Below, piece by piece: positions 1 to 11,184 of a DNA stretch of 64,000 nucleotides. The stretch comes from Ianthella basta. Its lineage: Eukaryota > Porifera > Demospongiae > Verongiida > Ianthellidae. The stretch spans positions 3,928,908-3,992,907 of the forward strand of contig OZ025870.1 in assembly GCA_964019415.1 (NCBI GenBank), given 5' to 3'. The position numbers and the translations under genes were made by a program. The notes below the pieces were generated by a model that was not told the DNA's origin, searched no databases, and was given only the letters and a program-made list of their open reading frames with translations. Position 1 is the first letter of the stretch; every line of letters begins with the position of its first letter.

Positions 1-896
1 GGTAAGATTTGGCAAGATTAGGCAAAATATGACAAGGTAAGATTTGGCAAGATTAGGCAAGATATGACAAGGTAAGATTTGGCAAGATTTGGCAAAATAT
101 GACAAGGTAAGATTTGGCAAGATTAGACAAGATATGGCAAGGTAAGATTAGGCAACATTAAGCAAGATATGACAAGATAAGATTTGGCAAGATTTGGCAA
201 GATATGACAAGGTAAGATTTGGCAAGATTAGGCAAGATATGGCAGGGTAAGATTTGGCAAGATTTAGCAAGATATGACAAGGTAAGATCTGGCAAGATTA
301 GGCAAGATATGACAAGGTAAGATTTGGCAAGTTTAGGCAAGATATGAGAAGGTAAGATTTGGCAAGATTTGGCAAGATATGACAAGATAAGATTTGGCAA
401 GATTTGGCAAGATTAGGCAAAATATGACAAGGTAAGATTTGGCAAGTTTAGGCAAGATATGACAAGGTAAGATTTGACAAGATTAGGTATGATATGACAA
501 GGTAAGATCTGGCAAAATATGACAAGGTAAGATTTGGTAAGATTAGGCAAGATATGACAAGGTAAGATCTGGCAAGATATGACAAGGTAAGATTCTGGCC
601 AGATTAGGCAAGATATGACAAGGTAAGATCTGGCAAGATATGACAAGTTAAGATTTAGCAAGATTAGGCAAGATATGACAAGGTAAGATTTGGCAAGATT
701 TGGCAAGATATGACAAGGTAAGATTAAGCAAGATTTGGCAAGATATGACAAGGTAAGATTTGGCAAGATTAGGTAAAATATGACAACGTAAGATTTGGCA
801 AGATTAGGCAAGATATGACAAGGTAAGATTAAGCAAGATTTGGCAAGATATGACAAGGTAAGATTAGGCAAGATTAGACAAGATATGACAAGGTAA

Positions 897-3678
897 GATT
901 AGGCAACATTAGGCAAGATATGACAAGATAAGATTTGGCAAGATTTGGCAAGATATGACAAGGTAAGATTTGGCAAGATTAGGCAAGATATGGCAGGGTA
1001 AGATTTGGCAAGATTTAGCAAGATATGACAAGGTAAGATCTGGCAAGATTAGGCTAGATATGACAAGGTAAGATTTGGCAAGATTTGGCAAGATATGACA
1101 AGGTAAGATTTGGCAAGATTAGGCAAGACATGAGGAGGTAAGATTTGGCAAGATTTGGCAAGATATGACAAGGTAAGATTTGGCAAGATTTGGCAAGATA
1201 TGAGAAGGTAAGATTTGGCAAGATTAGGCAAAATATGACGAGGTAAGATTTGGCAAGATTAGGCAAGATATGACAAGGTAAGATTTGACAAGATTTGGCA
1301 AGATATGACAAGGTAAGATTTGGCAAGATTAGGCAAAATATGACGAGGTAAGATTTGGCAAGTTTAGGCAAGATATGACAAGGTAAGATTTGACAACATT
1401 AGGCAAGATATGACAAGGTAAGATATGGCAAAATATGACAAGGTAAGATTTGATAAGATTAGGCAAGATTTGACAAGGTAAGATCTGACAAGATATGACA
1501 AGGTAAGATTCTGGCCAGATTAGGCAAGATATGACAAGGTAAGATCTGGCAATATATGACAAGGTAAGATTTAGCAAGATTAGGCAAGATATGACAAGGT
1601 AAGATTTGGCAAGATTTGGCAAGATATGACAAGGTAAGATTAATCAAGATTTGGCAAGATATGACAAGGTAAGATTTGGTAAGATTAGGTAAAATATGAC
1701 AACGTAAGATTTGGCAAGATTAGGCAAGATATGACAAGGTAAGATTAAGCAAGATTTGGCAAAATATTAGAAGGTAAGATTAGGCAAGATTAGACAAGAT
1801 ATGACAAGGTAAGATTAGGCAACATTAGGCAAGATATGACAAGATAAGATTTGGCAAGATATGACAAGGTAAGATTTGGCAAGATTAGGCAAGATATGAG
1901 AAGGTAAGATTTGGCAAATTAGGCAGAATATGACAAGGTAAGATTAAATAGATTTGGCAGGATATGACAAGGTAAGATCTGGCAAGATATGACAAGGTAA
2001 GATCTGGCAAGATTTGGCAAGATATGACAAGGTAAGATTTGGCAAGATTAGGCAAGATATGACAAGGTAAGATTTGGCAAGATTTAGCAAGATATGACAA
2101 GGTATGATTAAGCAAGATTTGGCAAGATATGACAAGGTAAGATTTGGTAAGATTAGGCAAGATATGACAAGGTAAGATTTGGCAAGATTAGGCAAAATAT
2201 GACTAGGTAAGATTTGGCAAGATTAGGCAAGATATGACAAGGTAAGATCTGGCAAGATATGACAAGGTAAGATTCTGGTAAGATTAGGCAAGATATGACA
2301 AGGTAAGATCTGGCAAGATTTAATTGGCAAGATATGACAAGGTAAGATTTGGCAAGATAAGGCAAGATATGACAAGGTAAGATCTGGCAATATATGACAA
2401 GGTAAGATTTAGCAAGATTTGGCTAGATATGACAAGGTAAGATTTGGCAAGATTTGGCAAGATATGACAAGGTAAGATTAAGCAAGATTTGGCAAGATAT
2501 GACAAGGTAAGATTTGGCAAGATTAGGCAAAATATGACAACGTAAGTTTTGGCAAGATTTGGCAAGATATGACTAGGTAAGATTTGGCAAGATTTGGCAA
2601 GATATGACAAGGTAAGATTAGGCAAGATTACACAAGATATGACAAGGTAAGATTAGGCAACATTAGGCAAGATATGACAAGATAAGAGTTGGCAAGATTT
2701 GGCAAGATATGACAAGGTAAGATTTGACAAGATTAGGCAAGATATGACAAGGTAAGATTTGGCAAGATTTAGCAAGATATGACAAGGTAAGATGAAGCAA
2801 GATTTGGCAAGATATGACAAGGTAAGATTTGGCAAAATTAGGCAAGATATGACAAGGTAAGATTTGGCAAGAGTAGGCAAAATATGACAAGGTAAGATTT
2901 GGCAAGATTATGCAAGATGTGACAAGGTAAGATATGGCAAGTTATGACAAGGTAAGATTCTGGCAAGATTAGGCAAGATATGACAAGGTAAGCTCTGGCA
3001 ATATATGACAAGGTAGGATTTAGCAAGATTAGGCAAGATATGACAAGGTAAGATTAAGCAAGATTTGGCAAGATATGACAAGGTAAGAGTTGGCAAGATT
3101 AGGCAAAATATGACAACGTAAGATTTGGCAAGATTAGGCAAGATATGACAAGGTAAGATTAGGCAAGATTAGACATGATATGGCAAGGTAAAATTAGGCT
3201 ATATTAGGCAAGATATGACAAGATAAGATTGTCAAGAAGGTCAAGAAGGTCAAGATTTGGCAAGGTATTGAAGGTACGATTTGGCAAGATTTGGCAAGAT
3301 ATGACAAGGTAAGATTAAGCAAAATTTGGCAAGATTAGGCAAGATATGACAAGGTAAGCTCTGGCAATATATGACAAGGTAGGATTTAGCAAGATTAGGC
3401 AAGATATGACAAGGTAAGATTAAGCAAGATTTGGCAAGATATGACAAGGTAAGAGTTGGCAAGATTAGGCAAAATATGACAACGTAAGATTTGGCAAGAT
3501 TAGGCAAGATATGACAAGGTAAGATTAGGCAAGATTAGACATGATATGGCAAGGTAAATTTAGGCAATATTAGACAAGATATGACAAGATAAGATTGTCA
3601 AGAAGGTCAAGAAGGTCAAGATTTGGCAAGGTATTGAAGGTACGATTTCGCAAGATTTGGCAAGATATGACAAGGTAA
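897..3678 (+). repeat. Higher-order satellite unit, copy 1 of about 2.78 kb
   Basis: A segment of roughly 79 monomers repeated next door at 3679-6435. Diagnostic variants recur at a constant offset of 2782 bp at its start and 2757 bp further on. The 25-bp difference equals one short monomer. A third, single copy of the same unit lies around 15325-18200. Edges are approximate. Confidence 0.85.
3231..3625 (+). repeat. GTCAAGAAG triplet marker pair, 366 bp apart
   Basis: At 3231-3260 and again from 3597 the regular monomer is replaced by three successive (G)GTCAAGAAG-like units followed by GGCAAGGTATTGAAGGTAC. The same pair, spaced exactly 366 bp, recurs at 5988/6354 and 17750/18116. This marks three copies of the same higher-order unit. 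Confidence 0.85.
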
Positions 3679-6435
3679 GATTAAGTAACATTAGGCAAGA
3701 TATGACAAGATAAGATTTGGCAAGATTTGGCAAGATATGACAAGGTAAGATTTGGCAAGATTAGGCAAGATATGGCAGGGTAAGATTTGGCAAGATTTAG
3801 CAAGATATGACAAGGTAAGATCTGGCAAGATTAGGCTAGATATGACAAGGTAAGATTTGGCAAGATTTGGCAAGATATGACAAGGTAAGATTTGGCAAGA
3901 TTAGGCAAGATATGAGGAGGTAAGATTTGGCAAGATTTGGCAAGATATGACAAGGTAAGATTTGGCAGGATTTGGCAAGAAATGAGAAGGTAAGATTCGG
4001 CAAGATTAGGCAAAATATGACGAGGTAAGATTTGGCAAGATTAGGCAAGATATGACAAGGTAAGATTTGACAAGATTTGGCAAGATATGACAAGGTAAGA
4101 TTTGGCAAGATTAGGCAAAATATGACGAGGTAAGATTTGGCAAGTTTAGGCAAGATATGACAAGGTAAGATTTGACAACATTAGGCAAGATATGACAAGG
4201 TAAGATATGGCAAAATATGACAAGGTAAGATTTGATAAGATTAGGCAAGATATGACAAGGTAAGATCTGACAAGATATGACAAGGTAAGATTCTGGCCAG
4301 ATTAGGCAAGATATGACAAGGTAAGATCTGGCAATATATGACAAGGTAAGATTTAGCAAGATTAGGCAAGATATGACAAGGTAAGATTTGGCAAGATTTG
4401 GCAAGATATGACAAGGTAAGATTAAGCAAGATTTGGCAAATTATGACAAGGTAAGATTTGGTAAGATTAGATAAAATATGACAACGTAAGATTTGGCAAG
4501 ATTAGGCAAGATACGACAAGGTAAGATTAAGCAAGATTTGGCAAGATATTACAAGGTAAGATTAGGCAAGATTAGACAAGATATGACAAGGTAAGATTAG
4601 GCAACATTAGGCAAGATATGACAAGATAAGATTTGGCAAGATTAGGCAAGATATGAGAAGGTAAGATTTGGCAAATTAGGCAGAATATGACAAGGTAAGA
4701 TTAAAAAGATTTGGCAAGATATGACAAGGTAAGATCTGGCAAGATATGACAAGGTAAGATCTGGCAAGATTTGGCAAGATATGACAAGGTAAGATTTGGC
4801 AAGATTAGGCAAGATATGACAAGGTAAGATTTGGCAAGATTTAGCAAGATATGACAAGGTATGATTAAGCAAGATTTGGCAAGATATGACAAGGTAAGAT
4901 TTGGTAAGATTAGGCAAGATATGACAAGGTAAGATTTGGCAAGATTAGGCAAAATATGACTAGGTAAGATTTGGCAAGATTAGGCAAGATATGACAAGGT
5001 AAGATCTGGCAAGATATGACAAGGTAAGATTCTGGTAAGATTAGGCAAGATATGACAAGGTAAGATCTGGCAAGATTTAATTGGCAAGATATGACAAGGT
5101 AAGATTTGGCAAGATAAGGCAAGATATGACAAGGTAAGATCTGGCAATATATGACAAGGTAAGATTTAGCAAGATTTGGCTAGATATGACAAGGTAAGAT
5201 TTGGCAAGATTTGGCAAGATATGACAAGGTAAGATTAAGCAAGATTTGGCAAGATATGACAAGGTAAGATTTGGCAAGATTAGGCAAAATATGACAACGT
5301 AAGTTTTGGCAAGATTTGGCAAGATATGACTAGGTAAGATTTGGCAAGAGTTGGCAAGATATGACAAGGTAAGATTAGGCAAGATTACACAAGATATGAC
5401 AAGGTAAGATTAGGCAACATTAGGCAAGATATGACAAGATAAGAGTTGGCAAGATTTGGCAAGATATGACAAGGTAAGATTTGGCAAGATTAGGCAAGAT
5501 ATGACAAGGTAAGATTTGGCAAGATTTAGCAAGATATGACAAGGTAAGATGAAGCAAGATTTGGCAAGATATGACAAGGTAAGATTTGGCAAAATTAGGC
5601 AAGATATGACAAGGTAAGATTTGGCAAGAGTAGGCAAAATATGACAAGGTAAGATTTGGCAAGATTATGCAAGATGTGACAAGGTAAGATATGACAAGTT
5701 ATGACAAGGTAAGATTCTGGCAAGATTAGGCAAGATATGACAAGGTAAGCTCTGGCAATATATGACAAGGTAGGATTTAGCAAGATTAGGCAAGATATGA
5801 CAAGGTAAGATTAAGCAAGATTTGGCAAGATATGACAAGGTAAGAGTTGGCAAGATTAGGCAAAATATGACAACGTAAGATTTGGCAAGATTAGGCAAGA
5901 TATGACAAGGTAAGATTAGGCAAGATTAGACATGATATGGCAAGGTAAAATTAGGCAATATTAGGCAAGATATGACAAGATAAGATTGTAAAGAAGGTCA
6001 AGAAGGTCAAGATTTGGCAAGGTATTGAAGGTACGATTTGGCAAGATTTGGCAAGATATGACAAGGTAAGATTAAGCAAAATTTGGCAAGATTAGGCAAG
6101 ATATGACAAGGTAAGCTTTGGCAATATATGACAAGGTAGGATTTAGCAAGATTAGGCAAGATATGACAAGGTAAGATTAAGCAAGATTTGGCAAGATATG
6201 ACAAGGTAAGAGTTGGCAAGATTAGGCAAAATATGACAACGTAAGATTTGGCAAGATTAGGCAAGATATGACAAGGTAAGATTAGGCAAGATTAGACATG
6301 ATATGGCAAGGTAAAATTAGGCTATATTAGGCAAGATATGACAAGATAAGATTGTCAAGAAGGTCAAGAAGGTCAAGATTTGGCAAGGTATTGAAGGTAC
6401 GATTTCGCAAGATTTGGCAAGATATGACAAGGTAC
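3679..6435 (+). repeat. Higher-order satellite unit, copy 2 of about 2.76 kb
   Basis: Tandem copy of the preceding unit with near-identical variant order. It includes the GTCAAGAAG-type triplet markers near 5988 and 6354, matching those at 3231 and 3597. High similarity and head-to-tail order indicate a recent unequal exchange or amplification. Confidence 0.85.
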
Positions 6436-7778
6436 GATTAAGCAAGATTTGGCAAGATTAGGCAAGATATGACAAGGTAAGATTTGGCAAGATTTGGCAA
6501 TGTATGAGAAGGAAAGATTTGGCAAGATTTGGCAAGATATGACAAGGTAAGATCTGGCAAGATTAGGCAAGATATGACAAGGTAAGATCTGACAAGGTTA
6601 GGGAAGATATGACAAGGTAGGATTAAGCAAGATTTGGCAAGGTATTGAAGGTACGATTTGGCAAGATTTTGCAAGATATGACAAGGTAAGATTTGGCAAA
6701 ATTTGGCAAGATATTGCAAGGTAAAATTTGGCAAGATTTGGCAAGATATGACAAGGTAAGATTAAGCAAGATTAGGCAAGATATGACAAGGCAAGATTCG
6801 GCAAGATTTGGCAAGATATGACAAGGTAAGATCTGGCAAGATTAGGCAAGATATGACAAGGTAAGATCTGGTAAGATATGACGAGGTATGATCTGGCATG
6901 ATATGATGAGGTAAGATTTGGCAAGATAAGGCAAGATTAGGCAAGATATGACAAGGTAGGATTAGGCATGATTTGGCAAGATATGACAATGCAAGATCTG
7001 GCAAGATATGACAAAGTAAGATTAAGAAATATTTGGCAAGATATGAGAAGGTAAGATTTGGCAAGATTTGGCTAGATATGACAAGGTAAGATCATGCAAG
7101 ATTTGGCAAGATATGACGAGGTAAGATTTGGCAAGATTTGTCAAGATTTGACAAGGTAAGATCTGGCAAGATTAGGCAAGATATGACAAGGTAAGATCTG
7201 GCAAGATATGACAAGGTATGATCTGGCAAGATATGACAGGGTAAGATCTGGCAAGATTAGGCAAGATATGACTAGGTAAGATCTTGCAAGATTTGGCAAG
7301 ATATGACGAGGTAAGATCTGGCAAGATATGATGAGGTAAGATTTGGCAAGATTAGGCAAGATATGACAAGGTAAGATTAAGCAAGATTTGGCAAGATATG
7401 ACAAGGTAAGATTAAGCAAGATTTGGCAAGATATGACACGGTAAGATTTAGAAAGATTTGGCAAGATATGACAAGGTAAGATTAACAAGATTAGGCAAAA
7501 TATGACAATGTAAGATTTGGCAAGATTAGGCAAGATATGACGAGGTAAGATTAAGCAAGATTTGGCAAGATATGACAAGGTTAGATTAGGTAAGATTAGA
7601 CAAGATATGACAAGGTAAGATTAGACAACATTAGGCAAGATATGACAAGATAAGATTTTGGCAAATTTTGGCAAGATATGACAAGGTAAGATTTGACAAG
7701 ATTAGGCAATATATGACAAGGTAAGATTTGGCAAGATTAAGCAAGATATGACAAGGTACGATTAGGCAAGATTAGACA

Positions 7779-7789
7779 AGATATGACAA
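7779..7789. other. Target-site duplication, left copy
   Basis: AGATATGACAA here is repeated at 11174-11184 on the other side of the non-LTR element. The uninterrupted version exists at 20374-20384 in a paralogous satellite copy. Confidence 0.8.
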
Positions 7790-7985
7790 TTTGTAGTTAT
7801 TACACTAGAATACTGCAGTAATACAATTGTTAGGGGAAGTACAGGAGAGCAATTAAATAAATAAATAAATAATAATATATAAGCTGCTAAATTCTTCCTA
7901 CAGTAGATCTGCACTAAAACATGCAGTAGCACAAAAATTGGGGCACAGTCACCTGTGCTCACATGCAAGTCATAGTAAAATGTAA
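7790..7985 (-). other. 3' UTR of the non-LTR element
   Basis: AT-rich stretch after the TAA stop (7988-7986). On the minus strand it holds an ATTT microsatellite (about 7855-7875). It then ends in an imperfect stem-loop whose arms are 7818-7826 (GTAATACAA on plus) and 7791-7803 (TTGTAGTTATTAC on plus), with a 4-nt bulge. There is no terminal poly(A) and no AATAAA signal. A 3'-terminal structure is a plausible RT recognition element; that role is inferred. Confidence 0.6.
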
Positions 7986-10352
7986 TTAAGAATTGAAATC
8001 ATTTAAATCAAATTGATTGTCCTTGATTGTGCCCAAAACAGCAGCTGCGTTGCCCCTCTGCATGGCAACTGAGATCCTCTGGAAGAGGAATTGAAGGGAG
8101 CGTGGCTCCCCTGTTTCTGCCTTGAGACGGTGTCCTAGTTCGCAGAGGAACTGGAGGGCTTCAGGACCGCAGACACCTGTGGTCTCTATGGCCACTGGAA
8201 CAAAGTGGTGGCTTGCTTTCAGTTCAGCATACTTCATATGTTTCCTTTGCTCTACCTGAGCTGCAACAGCACCTGCTTCTCTGGTTGCTAGCGAGATGTG
8301 GGAGGGGGCGAAGGTGTCGGGACAAGTTGCGTCCCACACCAGGACCCGACCAGTCTTCCAAGGCATGACTGTGGCTCCATCAGGTCTTTTGCCGTCTGAC
8401 AGGCATATGCCACTTGGTTCCAGCTGAGAGGGCACCCCCGCGGATGTTAGCGATCGCTTAATGATATCGTTGATGGCTGTGTGGTGGGGATGTCTGCCCT
8501 GGCTTCTACGGCAGCTTAGCCCGTGGAGGCCCTGGTGATCCACTTGTGTTTGGCAGTGCTTGCACAAGTGTGGGTGGCACAAAGAGACTCCTAAACGAAG
8601 ACCCATGGCCACCCGAACCACCTCTTTGTCCATGCGCAGACCCAAAGATGATACTGGGAGGGCCTGAAGCCATGCCCCAGACTCCTTTGTACAAGCAGCA
8701 AGCAGGCGGGCCCGTGTGGGTGCATCCGGAGCAGTCTCCAGGAGCTTCTTGTATGCCGAAGTCACTCGGGGAGAGTCCCAGGACTGCTGAAGGGAAGAGG
8801 CTGGAGCCGGTGGGGGGGGATCGTCATGCCCACTGCTCCAGAGGGCGAGAGCAACTCCGTGAAAAGGACAGGGTGCCTCCTGTAATCGTGGTGGGAGGAT
8901 CTGGCGGGTGAGCTCGGAGGAACCAGCAGCAGAGGCCAAAAAGGCGGAAGGTGCAAGCTGAGATGCACTCCGAACTCCTAACCCTCCAGACCATACCGGG
9001 AGAACAGCTTGAGCCCAGGCTCGATCATTGGCATCAAGGGAAATGTTGGCAATGTCTGCCAGCAGAGATCTCTGTAGGTCATCGAACTTCTGAAGCTGCG
9101 AGGATAGAAAACAAGGGGCAGTTCGCAAAGTGTAGAGCATCTTGGGTAGGGCAAAAGCATTTCTGAGAAGGCAGAATCCATCATGTGCATGGAGCAACCG
9201 GAGCCTGTCCCCCATCAAAGCCAAAGCTGAGGTTTTGGCTCCAATGGCGTCCTCGATCTCTTCAATTGAGTTACCAACCGGTGAACCCAGGAGGGTGGCA
9301 TGGTCTTGGCTCACCACACAAAATTGAGGAAAGGCAGCAAGCATCGACTGTCTTGTGGCAGGGTCGTCACAGATTATCTCCGACTTTCTGTGGTTCAGCT
9401 GGAGACCCATGTCACCAGCGACTCGTTCCACCATGCGCACATCTCTCAGGACTTCCTCCAGACTGCCTCCCAGGGTCCCATCGTCTAAGTAAAACACTCC
9501 AAATTGTCCTCTCAACTGCATTAACATGTCATGAATGGTGAGGCAGAACAGTAGGGGGCCCAAGGGGTCTCCCTGTTGTACGCCTTCAGATGACTGAAGG
9601 ACAGATTCCCCAAAGAAAAGGGAAGATGGGCTGCTATAAGCCGAGTGAATGAGTGGATATAGCTCAGGCACCATCTCTCTAACTGCTGCGAGCATCTTGT
9701 CCCGGTGCAGGCAGTTAAAAGCATTCTGGAAGTCCAACTTCAGGATGAGGTGCTGTGGCTGCAGGTTGTGGAGATATATGCGGGTGGCATGGACAGCAGC
9801 TTCTGCTCCGCGTGGAATGCCATACCCCAGCTGCTTGGGTCTCAAGAGCTCTGCCGTGGCCTGCATAATCCTGTTTCCGGCACATTTAGCTACCAACCGT
9901 CTGAGGGTACAGCCAACAGCAATTGGCCTGACTCCGCCGTCCTTCTTCTCTAGGGCTATTAAAGAAGCTCCGAAAAAATAGGGGCGCGTGATGGGTAAGG
10001 TCTTCCCCTCTAGGATCAGGTTGGTGAATGAGGTAAGCGCTCTCAACAGTTGAGGACCACCCCCCTCCTCCACTGTGCCAATCATGTCTTTGAGGTGTTG
10101 TGGGCGAAGCCCATCCGGGCCACCCGCTGACCCACAAGGGAAGGACCTGATAGCCCTAGCCACCTCCTCCGGAGATACCTGGACAGCTTGACCCTCAGTA
10201 GGAGCGGGAGGGGGACAATAGTTGGGGTGGGGGGCAGGGTGTTTGTCTTTGAGGGCCTGTAAGGTTCTGTCGTTGGGTTCTGCAATGGAATCTTCCGAGC
10301 TGGCAAGTCGGACTGCCCCCTTAAAGTCCCCCTCTTCTAGTTTCGATGCCAC
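7986..10352 (-). CDS. Reverse transcriptase / restriction-like endonuclease (ORF2 of non-LTR element)
   Basis: Open frame of 788 codons from a GTG at 10352; it is actually open up to 10448, and no ATG lies at its head. Non-LTR RT motifs are intact: motif A with Asp207 (KLDFQNAF), motif B GVQQGDPLG at 258-266, motif C YLDD at 288-291. A C-terminal cluster Cys597, Cys600, His610, Cys614 is followed by an RPD at 656-658 and LVWD ending at Asp674, the pattern of the PD-(D/E)XK endonuclease of R2-like elements. The protein would nick target DNA and prime reverse transcription from it. It overlaps the upstream zinc-finger ORF by up to 128 nt in a different frame (a +1 shift), so it is either made by frameshifting or was split from one long ORF by an indel. 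The catalytic core is uninterrupted, suggesting a fairly young copy. Confidence 0.92.
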   Translation of the reverse strand: MASKLEEGDFKGAVRLASSEDSIAEPNDRTLQALKDKHPAPHPNYCPPPAPTEGQAVQVSPEEVARAIRSFPCGSAGGPDGLRPQHLKDMIGTVEEGGGPQLLRALTSFTNLILEGKTLPITRPYFFGASLIALEKKDGGVRPIAVGCTLRRLVAKCAGNRIMQATAELLRPKQLGYGIPRGAEAAVHATRIYLHNLQPQHLILKLDFQNAFNCLHRDKMLAAVREMVPELYPLIHSAYSSPSSLFFGESVLQSSEGVQQGDPLGPLLFCLTIHDMLMQLRGQFGVFYLDDGTLGGSLEEVLRDVRMVERVAGDMGLQLNHRKSEIICDDPATRQSMLAAFPQFCVVSQDHATLLGSPVGNSIEEIEDAIGAKTSALALMGDRLRLLHAHDGFCLLRNAFALPKMLYTLRTAPCFLSSQLQKFDDLQRSLLADIANISLDANDRAWAQAVLPVWSGGLGVRSASQLAPSAFLASAAGSSELTRQILPPRLQEAPCPFHGVALALWSSGHDDPPPPAPASSLQQSWDSPRVTSAYKKLLETAPDAPTRARLLAACTKESGAWLQALPVSSLGLRMDKEVVRVAMGLRLGVSLCHPHLCKHCQTQVDHQGLHGLSCRRSQGRHPHHTAINDIIKRSLTSAGVPSQLEPSGICLSDGKRPDGATVMPWKTGRVLVWDATCPDTFAPSHISLATREAGAVAAQVEQRKHMKYAELKASHHFVPVAIETTGVCGPEALQFLCELGHRLKAETGEPRSLQFLFQRISVAMQRGNAAAVLGTIKDNQFDLNDFNS

Positions 10353-10887
10353 CCTGACTGAGAGAGTCTCCAGGGGATCCCAGGGGTTGTCTACGGCACT
10401 GCTTGACTGAACTCTGCTGGGGAGACTCTGGGTCCGCTTCCTCTCTGATCATCTGGTTCACATGGGAGGCCAGACTTCTGCGGTGTCCACCTCGCTTCGG
10501 TACTCGAAGACAACGGGGTGCAAATTGGAAGAGGCGATCCCACGAGGCTGCGCTGTTGTCAGTTGAAACCAGGTCGAGGATGGTGGCTAACTTTCTGGCA
10601 GCCAGTCCTCGGGACGCCCGGGGGATTCGCTTAAGAATGTTCACCGATGGTCTTCTAGGACGAAAATCCTGAGCAGGGGTCCTCTCCCTCTGGGGGAGCG
10701 AGGATGGAGGGTTCCGCGAGCCTGGGCACCGATCCTCCACTGGGCCGTGAACACGAATGAGCCCCGCTTTCGTTAATGGCATTGTGCGGAGGCAGATCGG
10801 ACATTGTGCGCGGGAGGGATCTTCAAGCTGACTGGTCGATTGACACTCCGATGGTTCGGGCCGATCGCTGACCTCGATCAAAGACAT
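10321..10887 (-). CDS. N-terminal zinc-finger ORF of the non-LTR element
   Basis: First ATG at 10887 with A at -3; the frame is open a little further upstream, to a stop at 10938. The protein is about 188 aa. A C2HC finger has Cys29, Cys32, His47 and Cys54 (CPIC, then RVHG, then DRC), as expected for the nucleic-acid-binding N-terminus of R2-like proteins. A basic segment rich in Arg follows (CLRVPKRGGHRRSLASHVNQ). The last about 40 codons run out of frame with the RT ORF, and the other frame there reads into the RT N-terminus. That suggests the zinc-finger and RT parts were one protein, or are joined by a +1 frameshift. Function as the target-DNA binding arm is inferred from family organisation. 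Confidence 0.75.
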   Translation of the reverse strand: MSLIEVSDRPEPSECQSTSQLEDPSRAQCPICLRTMPLTKAGLIRVHGPVEDRCPGSRNPPSSLPQRERTPAQDFRPRRPSVNILKRIPRASRGLAARKLATILDLVSTDNSAASWDRLFQFAPRCLRVPKRGGHRRSLASHVNQMIREEADPESPQQSSVKQCRRQPLGSPGDSLSQGGIETRRGGL

Positions 10888-10914
10888 ACTGTAGACAATT
10901 TCGCTGCTTGACAA

Positions 10915-11173
10915 ATGTCGAAGACGCAGTTCTGATCACAGTTCTGATCACTCGACTCAACTCAACTCAACCCAGCTCGAATCTGCGCGCCATCAGCCGC
11001 CATCTTGCCATGAGTAATCACAGTAATCACAGTAATCACTCGACTCAACTCAACTCAACCCAGCTCGAATCTGCGCGAGTAATCACAGTAATCACTCGAC
11101 TCAACTCAACTCAACCCAGCTCGAATCTGCGCGCCATCAGCCGCCATCTTGCCATGAGTAATCAAACCATGAG
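10915..11173 (-). promoter_or_regulatory. 5' UTR with three tandem monomers and two YY1-like sites
   Basis: Three direct repeats occupy 10947-11020, 11035-11085 and 11091-11164. The middle one lacks a 22-23 bp segment. Each contains a TCAACTCAACTCAACCCAGC-type pentamer run and GAATCTGCGCG. The full copies also carry GCCGCCATCTT (10996-11006 and 11140-11150), which on the coding strand reads AAGATGGCGGC, the YY1 consensus. The 9-bp unit AGTAATCAC links the monomers. A promoter array at the 5' end, as in mouse L1 monomers, is the natural reading; activity is inferred. Confidence 0.65.
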
Positions 11174-11184
11174 AGATATGACAA
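11174..11184. other. Target-site duplication, right copy
   Basis: AGATATGACAA, identical to 7779-7789. Satellite resumes at once with GGTATGATTAGGCAAC, which is what follows the same 11-mer in the uninterrupted copy at 20385. Confidence 0.8.

Larger units (their letters stand above)
1..7789 (+). repeat. Satellite block 1 (35/25-bp monomers, forward orientation)
   Basis: Uninterrupted tandem satellite. The common monomer is 35 bp and consists of seven pentamers that all begin with G: GATAT, GACAA, GGTAA, GATTT or GATTA, and GGCAA, the last two kinds being used twice. A frequent 25-bp form lacks one 10-bp GGCAAGATTW pair, usually with GATCT in place of GATTT. The plus strand is purine-rich and C-poor, and the consensus has no CpG. 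No real gene is present: minus-strand open frames are by-products of the repeat and mostly end at the TAA antisense to GATTAGG. The block ends precisely at the non-LTR insertion. Confidence 0.97.
7790..11173 (-). mobile_element. Non-LTR retrotransposon with restriction-like endonuclease (R2/NeSL-type organisation)
   Basis: A 3384-bp non-satellite island, much richer in GC and CpG than its surroundings. On the minus strand, in order: a 5' leader of three tandem monomers, a short ORF with a C2HC zinc finger, a long ORF with a non-LTR reverse transcriptase, a C-terminal zinc cluster and a PD-(D/E)XK-like endonuclease, and an AT-rich 3' UTR. It is bracketed by an 11-bp target-site duplication and has a paralogous empty site at 20374-20384, which fixes both ends. 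No apurinic-type endonuclease and no poly(A) tail are seen. Domain order points to the restriction-like-endonuclease branch of non-LTR elements; I cannot place it in a named clade without a tree. Confidence 0.93.

Noticed and set aside
158..7578. Many minus-strand open frames encoding a repeated MPNLAKSYLVISC-type peptide with 35-residue period (also throughout the other satellite blocks)
   Set aside because: Three 35-bp monomers equal 35 codons, so any frame reads the same peptide. The frames mostly end at the TAA antisense to GATTAGG and have no upstream signals or codon bias. They are by-products of the satellite.
8546..9981. Plus-strand open frames of 60-120 codons across the first island
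   Set aside because: They lie antisense to the intact RT/endonuclease ORF, have no recognisable motif and overlap each other.
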